The notes under the pieces were generated by a model that worked only from the letters and a program-made list of their open reading frames with translations, searched no databases and was not told the DNA's origin. Of a DNA stretch of 37,364 bases, positions 1 through 6,944 are shown in pieces. Positions within the stretch are counted from its first letter, which is position 1, and each line of letters begins with the position of its first letter. Made by a program: the position numbers and the translations under genes. The DNA is from an uncultured Bacteroidia bacterium (lineage in GTDB: Bacteria; Bacteroidota; Bacteroidia; Bacteroidales; Prolixibacteraceae): contig CAINVV010000172.1 of NCBI GenBank assembly GCA_903854235.1, positions 1-37,364 on the forward strand. Direction: 5' to 3'.

Positions 1-35
1 CGGCCGGAAAAATTTTCCGGCCGCTTCTCTTTTTT
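1..35 (+). terminator. Rho-independent terminator at left edge
   Basis: A near-perfect inverted repeat occupies positions 1-23, with arms CGGCCGGAAAA and TTTTCCGGCCG around one base. A pyrimidine and T-rich run (CTTCTCTTTTTT) follows. The G+C-rich stem plus T tract fits an intrinsic terminator for a plus-strand gene ending left of the window. The stem A/T blocks could also serve the opposite strand. Confidence 0.6.
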
Positions 36-138
36 AGAAGACCGCTAATCACCTGATTGAATGCTCTCTTCATTTTTGTTCAAAATTTTAACATTTTTTA
101 AGACAAATATTGAACAATGTGGTTCATTGCGCAATAAA

Positions 139-171
139 TTTGACCGGCGTTATGGGCACACTTAGCATTTG
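139..171 (+). promoter_or_regulatory. Candidate Bacteroidota promoter for the small ORF and possibly miaA
   Basis: TTTG at 139-142 is followed 20 bases later by TAGCATTTG at 163-171. This resembles the Bacteroidota -33 TTTG and -7 TAnnTTTG elements, with one extra base inside the -7 box. The small ORF starts about 25 bases downstream. It is a sequence match only. Confidence 0.3.
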
Positions 172-195
172 TTAATCCCTTAAAAATGATCAACT

Positions 196-384
196 ATGAA
201 GAAGAGCTCAAGTTCTTATGATAAGACGGCGGATAAAAACAAATCTGACATTAAAATGAGAAATTTACAAAACGACACCGACCTGCTCCTGGATGAAAAC
301 ACGGAAATGTTAAGTGTTTTGAACGATCTGGGTGAATTGGAAGATTTAACCGAGTTATACGGCGACAAGGACGATATCATCTGA
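196..384 (+). CDS. Small acidic hypothetical protein (62 aa)
   Basis: I do not recognise this protein. The 62-residue frame starts with ATG, has a Lys/Ser-rich polar N-terminus (KKSSSS near residues 2-7) and an acidic, leucine-bearing C-terminal half (ELEDLTEL around 47-54). It has no signal peptide, membrane segment or cysteine. A promoter-like sequence precedes it, and miaA begins 115 bases after its stop on the same strand, so the two could be co-transcribed. It could be a small conserved Bacteroidota protein or a chance ORF. Its position between a terminator and a housekeeping gene, plus the promoter match, is the main support. Confidence 0.4.
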   Translation: MKKSSSSYDKTADKNKSDIKMRNLQNDTDLLLDENTEMLSVLNDLGELEDLTELYGDKDDII

Positions 385-499
385 TTCTCCTTTCCCATTT
401 GGCTTAACCATCGAGATATCGACCGCTGTTTTTTGGACCAACCTTCGAACATTAATCAGTTCAATTCCATTCGTCCGTTTATCTGAAAATAATCTCCCT

Positions 500-1423
500 T
501 TGAATAAAATACAGGGTCCTACACTTGTCATCCTGCTCGGTCCGACCGGCGTTGGAAAAACCGCACTTTCTATCCGAATTGCCAGCCATTTCCATACTGA
601 AATCATCTCTTGTGATTCGAGACAACTCTACAGGGAGATGTCTATTGGCACCGCGGTACCGGAGCAGTCGCATCTGGACCAGATTCCCCATCACTTTATC
701 AAGTCCAATTCAATCAGGGAACCTTTCAATGCTGCCAGATTTGAAACCGAAGTACTGGAACTTCTTGAATCCCTTTTTGTCTCCCATCCGCTGGTGGTGA
801 TGACGGGCGGGTCGATGCTTTACATCGATGCCGTTTGCAATGGGATAGATGACCTCCCAAATATCGATCCTGAACTCAGGTTAACCCTGGTGGCAAGGAT
901 GAAACAGGATGGCATTGAACGGCTCAGGGCGGAATTGAAATTACTTGATCCGGACTACCACCGGGAAGTTGATCTTCAAAATCCCGTTAGGATTATCCAT
1001 GCCCTTGAAGTTTGCTATACGACAGGGAAAACCTTTTCGTCCCAGCGAACGAAAACCAGCAAGGATCGAAATTTTCACATCCTGAAAATTGGATTGAACC
1101 GCGACAGAACAGAACTTTACGATCGGATCAATCATCGGGTCGATGAGATGATGCAGTCAGGCCTGGAGGCTGAAGTCAGAAGTCTTCTTCCCTACCGGGA
1201 GTTGAATACCTTGCATACGGTAGGATACCGGGAGCTGTTCGATCATTTCGATGGACTTTGCTCCCTGGTTGAGGCAGTGGAAAAAATCAAGGCCAATAGC
1301 CGCAAATATGCCCGTAAACAGCTTACCTGGTTTAGGAAAGATCAAAACATTCAATGGTTCCATCCTGACCAGGGAGAAGAAATTATGAAGCTGATCGTTG
1401 ACTTCTCCCAACAACCCTCCTAG
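500..1423 (+). CDS. miaA: tRNA dimethylallyltransferase MiaA
   Basis: MiaA transfers a dimethylallyl group to N6 of A37 in tRNAs that read codons starting with U. This is the first step of ms2i6A formation in the cytoplasm. The 307-residue product has the P-loop GPTGVGKT at residues 14-21 and the DSRQ substrate motif at 39-42. It also has a GGSMLYID motif near residue 100 (usually GGTGLYI) and the late RKYARKQLTWFR motif typical of the family. Length matches the usual 300-316 residues. The start is TTG at 500: no ATG lies in frame upstream, and this start leaves the usual short lead before the P-loop. A shared bidirectional terminator follows the stop. Confidence 0.96.
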   Translation: MNKIQGPTLVILLGPTGVGKTALSIRIASHFHTEIISCDSRQLYREMSIGTAVPEQSHLDQIPHHFIKSNSIREPFNAARFETEVLELLESLFVSHPLVVMTGGSMLYIDAVCNGIDDLPNIDPELRLTLVARMKQDGIERLRAELKLLDPDYHREVDLQNPVRIIHALEVCYTTGKTFSSQRTKTSKDRNFHILKIGLNRDRTELYDRINHRVDEMMQSGLEAEVRSLLPYRELNTLHTVGYRELFDHFDGLCSLVEAVEKIKANSRKYARKQLTWFRKDQNIQWFHPDQGEEIMKLIVDFSQQPS

Positions 1424-1450
1424 GCCTTCGTTCTATTCGCTGTACCGCAT

Positions 1451-1480
1451 AAAAAAAACCGGTCTCCCGGTTTTCCTTTA
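1451..1480. terminator. Bidirectional terminator between miaA and the convergent acidic gene
   Basis: The inverted repeat AAAACCGG (1455-1462), loop TCTC and CCGGTTTT (1467-1474) is preceded by extra As and followed by a T-rich run. It therefore works as an intrinsic terminator read from either strand. It lies 30 bases after the miaA stop and just beyond the stop of the minus-strand gene, as expected for convergent genes. Confidence 0.75.
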
Positions 1481-1482
1481 TT

Positions 1483-1842
1483 CTAAATATCGTCGTCGTC
1501 ATCATCCTCCTCAAGCGGTTCGTCGGCGATGTCTTCCACATCGTCGTCCTCATCTCCCCCCTCGAAGCCCTGAAGCGCAAAATCATCCCTCAAAATTCCG
1601 TCATCACCAAAATCATCATCGTTCTCGATGATGTCGTAGGCCTCCGCAAGCGTCATTCTGACCAGGTAATGAAAATCTTCCGTTTCGTAAGGTAAAGCGG
1701 AAACTACTTTTCCCTTGGCGTCGATGTACGTAATGAGACTACCGGCAAAACCCTGGGGATAGTTCATCTTAATTTGCCCCTGAATTTCCAGCGGCAGCTT
1801 ATCGTAATCTTTTACCAAACGCGGTTTGTTGCTTGAAGCCAT
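1483..1842 (-). CDS. Conserved-looking small protein with acidic Asp/Glu tail (119 aa)
   Basis: I do not recognise a named family. From the ATG at 1842 (MASSNKPRL) the protein has a compact basic and hydrophobic N-terminal part of about 80 residues (KDYDKLPLEIQGQIKMNYP, then a YIDAKGK strand-like turn). After it comes a very acidic tail with EGGDEDDD and ending EEDDDDDDI. No signal peptide or membrane segment is present, so it is probably cytoplasmic. A TTG seven codons upstream could also serve as start, but the ATG gives the more natural N-terminus. The folded head plus acidic tail suggests binding to a basic partner such as a nucleic-acid-binding protein. That is inference only. Confidence 0.75.
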   Translation of the reverse strand: MASSNKPRLVKDYDKLPLEIQGQIKMNYPQGFAGSLITYIDAKGKVVSALPYETEDFHYLVRMTLAEAYDIIENDDDFGDDGILRDDFALQGFEGGDEDDDVEDIADEPLEEDDDDDDI

Positions 1843-2329
1843 CTGTGAAAATATTTTATTCAATTAGTATTTAACAATATATAGTTCATCTGATATTTAA
1901 TCGATGCGGATACAAAAGTGTTGCAAAATAGCAATTCATTAAATTTAAACAATATTTTCCTGGAAAATTATTTGTTTTTTAATTGAAATAGGGAAAATAG
2001 ACCTGTTTTATAGGTTTTTTCGTCCCAAAAGTGAAATAATTCCATCGATTTTAATCAAAAACGAAGCTGACTTTAAATTTTTATATCCTAAATTTCTTCA
2101 CAAGAAGATAATGTGCTGAAATTTGTCTTTAGGGTATAAATGCCTAAATTCGCACCGTTATTAGCAAAACAAAAATTTCATCATATTGTTTTTCAGAGAG
2201 CAGGTATTTGGTGAATTATTCCGGAACAGCCGGATGGCTCACCAGTAAAATACCATGGTTGTCGTTGAATCACCAGTAAAAAAAACCGATGGGCGGCTCA
2301 ACCGGCATTAAAAAACAAATTCTATACGC
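1843..2329. other. Intergenic region between the acidic gene and pheT
   Basis: This 487-base A+T-rich gap separates two divergent genes. I see no tRNA, riboswitch or T-box signature. A weak -7-like TAAATTTC is at 2089-2096. The right part holds a 12-base direct repeat, TCACCAGTAAAA, at 2239-2250 and 2270-2281, and a short hairpin AGCC/GGCT at 2228-2239. The pheT promoter must lie here but I cannot place it with confidence. Confidence 0.6.
2239..2281 (+). repeat. 12-bp direct repeat upstream of pheT
   Basis: TCACCAGTAAAA occurs at 2239-2250 and again at 2270-2281, 31 bases apart, about three helical turns. It ends roughly 50 bases before the pheT start. It could be a pair of protein-binding sites or leftover repeat sequence. 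Confidence 0.4.
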
Positions 2330-4786
2330 ATGAACATCTCGTACAAATGGCTGAAGGAATACCTGAACAGTTCACTGACTCCGGACGAAATAGCCGCGGC
2401 ACTCACCCAACTGGGTCTTGAGACCGGGAGTGTGGAGGAGGTCGAATCTGTCAAGGGAGGCTTGAAAGGGTTGGTAGTTGGTGAGGTGCTGACCTGTCAG
2501 AAGCACCCTGGGTCTGACCATCTGAGCATCACCACCGTTGATCTTGGCAACGGAGAGATCGCTCCCATCGTTTGCGGAGCGCCCAATGTAGCCGCCGGTC
2601 AAAAGGTGATCGTAGCCACAGTTGGAACCGTCCTCTACAAGGGAGAAGAATCATTTACCATTCAAAAATCAAAGATTCGCGGAGAGGTTTCAGCAGGAAT
2701 GATTTGTGCGGAAGACGAGATTGGTCTCGGAAACGACCACAACGGAATTATGGTGTTGGACCCATCTGCTATACCCGGCACCCCCGCCTCCTCCTGGTTC
2801 AACATAGAGAGCGATTATTGTCTGGAAGTTGATCTGACTCCCAACAGAATAGATAGTGCCTCCCACATCGGAGTGGCACGCGATCTGGCTGCCTACCTGC
2901 GCCAAACTCAGGAGATCAGCTACACACGTCCCTCCATCGATTCCTTCCAGGTAACCCAACATACCCATTCGGTGGATGTTACTATTGAAAATCCGGAGGC
3001 CTGTGCCAGATATGCAGGGGTTTCCATCTCCGGCATCACCATCGGAGAATCACCCGACTGGTTGAAAAACAGACTCAGGGTCATCGGACTCAAACCGATC
3101 AACAATGTAGTAGACATTACCAATTTTGTCCTCTTTGAAACGGGACAGCCCCTGCACGCCTTTGATCTGACTGCCGTGAAAGGGAACAAAATCGTCGTCA
3201 GAACACTCCCGGCAGGGACCAAATTCCGCACCTTGGATGAGGTAGAGCGTATCCTGGATGAAAAAGACCTGATGATTTGCAATGAATCGGAGGGTATGTG
3301 CATTGGCGGAGTTTTTGGCGGATTCGATTCAGGCATCAAAAACGAAACCAAAGCGCTGTTTCTGGAGAGTGCCCTCTTTAATCCAGTCTACATCCGCAAG
3401 ACGGCCCGTCGTCATGGATTGAACACGGATGCCTCCTTTCGTTTTGAACGCGGAGTGGATCCAAACGGTACCTTGTACGCTTTAAAAAGGGCAGCTCTGC
3501 TGATCTGTGAACTGGCTGGTGGAGTCATCTCCTCCGAGGTGGTGGATGTGGTTGCCGACCCTGCCGTACTGGAACCCTTTGCTGTAACGATAAGCTATAA
3601 GAATATCAACCGACTGATTGGAAAAGAAATTCCGGTTCCTCAGATCAAAAATATTTTACAATCACTGGAGATAAAAATTGTTGCGGAAAACGAGCAGGAA
3701 CTGGAACTCGCAGTTCCTCCCTATCGGGTGGATGTACGCCGTGAGGCAGATGTCATCGAAGAGTTGCTCCGCATATACGGTTATAACAAGGTTGAAGCAG
3801 GGACTGCCGTAAAATCCACGCTTCAACACGCCAGTCATCCGGACAAGCAAAAATTACAGAACTTGATTTCTGAGATTCTAACCGCACAGGGATTCAACGA
3901 AATTATGTGCAACTCCCTTACCAGGCTGACGAATTACGAGTCACTCACTACTTTTAAAGAGGAGAATTGTGTTAAATTATACAATCCACTCAGTGCCGAC
4001 CTGAACGTCCTGCGGCAGACCTTGCTTTTCGGCGGACTGGAAACCATTCTCAGGAATACCAACTTCCGAAATTCCGACCTGAAATTGTATGAGTTTGGAA
4101 ATGTCTATTTTTTCGATGGGACCAAGAACGCGCAGAATCCTGTCAAAAACTATTCAGAAGAGGAGCACATTGGGATTTGGGTAACTGGAAACAAGGAGGG
4201 TGAGAATTGGGTCTCAAAATCCAAGCCAGTCAGTTTCTTTACGCTGAAAAGCTACCTGGAAAAGATTTTATCCCGACTGGGGATTTCACCGGATGGTTGT
4301 CTGATCAAATCATTTTCATCCGAATTGTATGCAGATGGCCTGGTCTACCATTTCAACAATCAAAAGATAGCCCAAATCGGGATGGTAAGCAGAAGCGCGC
4401 TGAAGGCAAACAGCCTTCAGGCAGAGGTTTGCTATGCCGACATCCATTGGACCTTGCTATTAAATGCCATCAAAAAATTGAAGGTAGCCTATACCCCGCT
4501 GCCAAAATTCCCGGAAGTAAGAAGAGATCTTGCTTTGCTCGTGGATCAGGAAGTGGCCTTTGCCTCCATCAAAATGTGGGCGTTCCGGACGGAGCGTGAA
4601 CTGCTGAAATCGGTTTCCATCTTCGATGTTTATGAAGGTGAACATCTCCCGGAAGGGAAGAAATCCTATGCCGTCAGCTTCCTGCTAAGAGACGATTCAA
4701 AGACCCTCAATGACAAGCAGATTGAAAAGGTAATGGAAAAATTAATCAATACATTTCAAAGAGAACTCGGAGCTCAGATCAGATAA
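2330..4786 (+). CDS. pheT: Phenylalanyl-tRNA synthetase beta subunit
   Basis: PheT is the beta chain of the alpha2-beta2 enzyme that charges tRNA-Phe. It supports tRNA binding and editing of mischarged Tyr-tRNA. The 818 residues show the expected order. The N-terminal EMAP/OB-type tRNA-binding domain spans about 40-150 (GEVLTCQKHPGSDHLSI). The B3/B4 editing domain includes RRHGLNTDASFRFERGVDP near 360-380. The B5 domain is at about 420-490 (PPYRVDVRREADVIEE), and the FDX-ACB anticodon-binding domain is at about 725-818 (PKFPEVRRDLALLVD). It is full length. The alpha subunit gene pheS is not in this window. The next gene starts one base after the stop, so the two are probably translated from one mRNA. 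Confidence 0.98.
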   Translation: MNISYKWLKEYLNSSLTPDEIAAALTQLGLETGSVEEVESVKGGLKGLVVGEVLTCQKHPGSDHLSITTVDLGNGEIAPIVCGAPNVAAGQKVIVATVGTVLYKGEESFTIQKSKIRGEVSAGMICAEDEIGLGNDHNGIMVLDPSAIPGTPASSWFNIESDYCLEVDLTPNRIDSASHIGVARDLAAYLRQTQEISYTRPSIDSFQVTQHTHSVDVTIENPEACARYAGVSISGITIGESPDWLKNRLRVIGLKPINNVVDITNFVLFETGQPLHAFDLTAVKGNKIVVRTLPAGTKFRTLDEVERILDEKDLMICNESEGMCIGGVFGGFDSGIKNETKALFLESALFNPVYIRKTARRHGLNTDASFRFERGVDPNGTLYALKRAALLICELAGGVISSEVVDVVADPAVLEPFAVTISYKNINRLIGKEIPVPQIKNILQSLEIKIVAENEQELELAVPPYRVDVRREADVIEELLRIYGYNKVEAGTAVKSTLQHASHPDKQKLQNLISEILTAQGFNEIMCNSLTRLTNYESLTTFKEENCVKLYNPLSADLNVLRQTLLFGGLETILRNTNFRNSDLKLYEFGNVYFFDGTKNAQNPVKNYSEEEHIGIWVTGNKEGENWVSKSKPVSFFTLKSYLEKILSRLGISPDGCLIKSFSSELYADGLVYHFNNQKIAQIGMVSRSALKANSLQAEVCYADIHWTLLLNAIKKLKVAYTPLPKFPEVRRDLALLVDQEVAFASIKMWAFRTERELLKSVSIFDVYEGEHLPEGKKSYAVSFLLRDDSKTLNDKQIEKVMEKLINTFQRELGAQIR

Positions 4787-4787
4787 T

Positions 4788-5294
4788 ATGGAAATTCAAA
4801 TAAAAAGGGTTACCACTAATTCACAGGCAGAATTGGTCGCAGGATTGGCGAAAACCATCTGGTACGACCACTATTCGCCCATTATCGGCAGGGAACAAGT
4901 AGAGTACATGCTTGGGAAATACCAGACTTCAAAGGCCATTCTGGCCCAGACGGAGCTTGAGGGCAATTATTACTTCCTGATCCACCACGAATTTGTACCG
5001 GTAGGTTACATTGGGATTGTAGAAAAGCACAACGAACTGTTCCTTAGTAAACTATACATCCTCAACACAGAACGGGGCAAGGGCATCGGACACTTCGCCA
5101 TTGATTTTCTCGTGACCAGATGCAGGGAACTGGGTGCCCCCTACATCACCTTAACTGTCAACAAGCAAAACAGCGATTCCATCGGTGCCTACGAAAAACT
5201 GGGATTCGAAATTTATGGAGAAGTGGAGAGTGATATCGGAGCAGGGTATGTAATGGATGATTTCCTGATGCGGCTGCGTGTCAACCCAAGGTAA
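4788..5294 (+). CDS. GNAT family N-acetyltransferase
   Basis: The 168-residue protein has the GCN5-related acetyltransferase fold. The acetyl-CoA pyrophosphate-binding motif A is RGKGIG at 96-101, preceded by the strand LSKLYILNTE. The C-terminal part NSDSIGAYEKLGFEIYGE matches motif B. The N-terminal AKTIWYDHYSPIIG segment resembles PaiA-like or spermidine acetyltransferase-like members, but the substrate cannot be read from the sequence. It starts one base after the pheT stop and is likely co-transcribed with it. A tract of octamer repeats starts about 50 bases downstream. Confidence 0.9.
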   Translation: MEIQIKRVTTNSQAELVAGLAKTIWYDHYSPIIGREQVEYMLGKYQTSKAILAQTELEGNYYFLIHHEFVPVGYIGIVEKHNELFLSKLYILNTERGKGIGHFAIDFLVTRCRELGAPYITLTVNKQNSDSIGAYEKLGFEIYGEVESDIGAGYVMDDFLMRLRVNPR

Positions 5295-5341
5295 AAATTT
5301 TCCCTTCGGCTTCGTTCATAGACCGGCCTTCCACCCTACAT

Positions 5342-5429
5342 TCCTATAGTCCCAAAGTCTCTTAGTCCCCTGGTCTTACAGTCCTAAAGTCTTACAGTCC
5401 TAAAGTCTTACATTCATACAGTCTATTCA
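5342..5429 (-). repeat. Octamer repeat array (GACTNNNN) abutting the SRPBCC stop codon
   Basis: Eleven consecutive 8-base units run in phase across 5342-5429. On the plus strand they read TCCTATAG, TCCCAAAG, TCTCTTAG, TCCCCTGG, TCTTACAG, TCCTAAAG and so on. Two 16-base blocks (5379-5394 and 5395-5410) are identical. On the minus strand the array begins at the TAG stop of the SRPBCC gene as GACTNNNN units, in sense for that gene. Confidence 0.8.
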
Positions 5430-5797
5430 TACAGCTGTTGCAGGTTTCCAAAATAATCCACATCCCAGCCCTCCACCATGTTATCGTAGGCATTGTCGGG
5501 AATATTGGTCTGCAACAGTTCAACCAATGTCCCTTTTCTGTCGGGATGCAATTTAAAGGTCACGATGGAATCCTCTTCCTCCCCGAAAAACCAGCGTTGC
5601 ACGATCAGTTTATCGGGAACAAATTCAACATTTTGGCCGGTAATGGCTCCGTCCCAGATTTCGAACTCACTGCCTGGTTCCGTACTCATCACCACGGGCT
5701 CACCCGTCCATATCTCAATCATCAATGGGTTGGTCATGGCATTGTAAACATCCTGTGGCGTTGCATTGAGCGTGTAGCGTTTTTTGAAGTCTTTCAT
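5423..5797 (-). CDS. AHSA1-like SRPBCC domain protein
   Basis: The 124-residue protein is a single START/SRPBCC (AHSA1, activator of Hsp90 ATPase homology) domain. The N-terminus KKRYTLNATPQDVYNAMTNP is the typical first strand and helix. IWTGEPVVMSTEPGSEFEIWDGAITG forms the following strands, and the C-terminal helix contains DNMVEGWDVDYFGNLQQLYE. Such small domains bind hydrophobic ligands or act as stress-related accessory proteins. The specific ligand is unknown. The gene is divergent from the UbiA-family gene and shares with it a repeat array directly upstream of the start codon. Its stop codon lies inside an octamer array. Confidence 0.88.
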   Translation of the reverse strand: MKDFKKRYTLNATPQDVYNAMTNPLMIEIWTGEPVVMSTEPGSEFEIWDGAITGQNVEFVPDKLIVQRWFFGEEEDSIVTFKLHPDRKGTLVELLQTNIPDNAYDNMVEGWDVDYFGNLQQLYE

Positions 5798-5802
5798 GGG
5801 GA

Positions 5803-5843
5803 AGTGACTAGAGTGGCTAAAGTGAACTAAAGTGACTAAAGTT
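5803..5843 (-). repeat. Nonamer array upstream of the SRPBCC start
   Basis: On the plus strand the units are AGTGACTAG, AGTGGCTAA, AGTGAACTAA, AGTGACTAA and AGTT, about 9-10 bases each. On the minus strand they read ACTTTAGTC-like and end six bases before the ATG at 5797. If transcribed, they would form the SRPBCC leader. Confidence 0.65.
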
Positions 5844-5898
5844 ACAACTTGTTTTGCACGTTATTGAAATCTAACTCAAAATTTGTACAAAAATCAAC

Positions 5899-5906
5899 TA
5901 TTTTTG
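5899..5906 (+). promoter_or_regulatory. Candidate -7 element for the UbiA-family gene
   Basis: TATTTTTG is an exact match to the Bacteroidota -7 consensus TAnnTTTG. The start codon lies 57 bases downstream. No TTG-type -33 element is found at the ideal 19-21 base spacing; TTTG at 5882-5885 is too close. Confidence 0.4.
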
Positions 5907-5926
5907 ATGTATTGACTGTGCAATTT

Positions 5927-5953
5927 ACTTTAGTTCTCTTTAGTCACTCTATT
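5927..5953 (+). repeat. Nonamer array upstream of the UbiA-family start
   Basis: The sequence reads ACTTTAGTT, CTCTTTAGTC, ACTCTATTC, AC and ends ten bases before the ATG at 5963. It is the same unit, in the same sense relative to its gene, as the array before the divergent SRPBCC gene. Confidence 0.6.
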
Positions 5954-5962
5954 CACAATCTT

Positions 5963-6823
5963 ATGAACAAACTCCTTCTATACTCCCGTCTCGTAAAATT
6001 CGAGCATACCATCTTTGCCATGCCGTTTGCCATGATCGGTTTTTTTATGGCCATCCTGGTTACCGACCAGATATCTTTCTGGAAGCTGCTGTTCGAGATT
6101 GTTCTATCGATGGTATTTGCCAGAAATGCCGCCATGGGATTTAACCGTTACCTCGACCGTAGTTACGATGCCGCCAATCCGCGTACGGCCCAACGGGAGA
6201 TTCCAGCCGGACTGGTCTCTGCAAGAAAGGCTTTGACCTTCGTCATCATCAATGCCTTGTTGTTCGGATTGGTGACCTACGAGATTAATTTATTGTGTTT
6301 TGCCCTCGCCCCCGTTGCCTTGTTCATCATCCTGGGTTACAGCTACACCAAGCGGATTACTCCGCTGTGCCATTTTGTGCTGAGCCTCGGTCTCTCCCTG
6401 GCACCTATTGGGGCCTGGCTTGCGGTTACGGGTTATTTCGCACTCGCACCCCTCCTTTTCTCTGGAGTGGTATTCTTCTGGGTAAGTGGTTTTGACATCA
6501 TCTATGCCTGCCAGGATGTCAATTTTGACCAACAATTCAAATTAAAGAGCATCCCAGCCCTGGTAGGGGTAAAAAAAGCACTCCTCATCTCCAGTATGGT
6601 GCATTTGCTCTCCTTTATTTTCGTGGTCTTGGCAGGAATTGCCATTGAAGCCAACTTGATCTTCTGGTTGGGAACCGCCCTTTTTGGTGGATTGATGGTC
6701 TACCAGCACCTGATTGTCAAAGCGGACGACCTGAGCCGGGTAAATCTGGCTTTTGGCACTACCAATGGAATTGCCGGAGTGATTTTTGCCGTATTTGTCA
6801 TTTTATCACTCTACTACGTCTGA
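5963..6823 (+). CDS. UbiA-family prenyltransferase (MqnP/4-hydroxybenzoate type)
   Basis: This integral membrane enzyme attaches a polyprenyl chain to an aromatic acceptor in quinone biosynthesis. From the ATG at 5963 it has 286 residues and about eight or nine hydrophobic helices. The first Asp-rich motif is NRYLDRSYDAANPRTAQRE at 61-79. The second is DIIYACQDVNFD near 177-188. Both bind the prenyl diphosphate through Mg2+. Bacteroidota lack ubiquinone, so a role in menaquinone synthesis by the futalosine route (MqnP) is the likely inference. The longer frame starting at 5849 would add an unrelated N-terminus over the repeat array and is rejected. Transcription probably starts near 5910. Confidence 0.9.
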   Translation: MNKLLLYSRLVKFEHTIFAMPFAMIGFFMAILVTDQISFWKLLFEIVLSMVFARNAAMGFNRYLDRSYDAANPRTAQREIPAGLVSARKALTFVIINALLFGLVTYEINLLCFALAPVALFIILGYSYTKRITPLCHFVLSLGLSLAPIGAWLAVTGYFALAPLLFSGVVFFWVSGFDIIYACQDVNFDQQFKLKSIPALVGVKKALLISSMVHLLSFIFVVLAGIAIEANLIFWLGTALFGGLMVYQHLIVKADDLSRVNLAFGTTNGIAGVIFAVFVILSLYYV

Positions 6824-6826
6824 GCT

Positions 6827-6849
6827 ATTTTCGATTTTTGATTTTCGAT
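6827..6849. repeat. TTTTCGAT-type low-complexity repeat, copy 1
   Basis: ATTTTCGATTTTTGATTTTC-type sequence lies between two convergent genes. A closely similar tract occurs at 8333-8355. It is probably a dispersed A+T-rich intergenic repeat. Confidence 0.4.
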
Positions 6850-6865
6850 GCTGGAAGGCCTAACC

Positions 6866-6917
6866 ACGAGCGGAGTGGCCCCTGAAGGGAGTGGTCCCTG
6901 AGCGGAGCCGAAGGGCC
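6866..6917. repeat. CCCTGAGCGGAGCCGAAGGG-type repeat between convergent genes
   Basis: The segment contains GAGCGGAGTGGCCCCTGAAG and then CCCTGAGCGGAGCCGAAGGG. The second unit can fold through outer CCCT/AGGG and inner CGG/CCG pairs. Similar CCCTGAGC...GAAGGG sequences are familiar dispersed intergenic repeats in many bacterial genomes. Here it sits between the ends of the UbiA-family gene and the HEEGH protein gene, where it could also help end transcription. Confidence 0.5.
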
Positions 6918-6944
6918 GAAAAGACTGCGGATGCCATTCACGTT

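Noticed and set aside
1843-2329. T-box or attenuator leader for pheT
   Set aside because: No T-box sequence, leader peptide rich in Phe codons or terminator/antiterminator pair is visible.
5342-5429. CRISPR array
   Set aside because: The period is eight bases with no spacers, so it is a short tandem repeat rather than repeat-spacer structure, and no cas genes are present.
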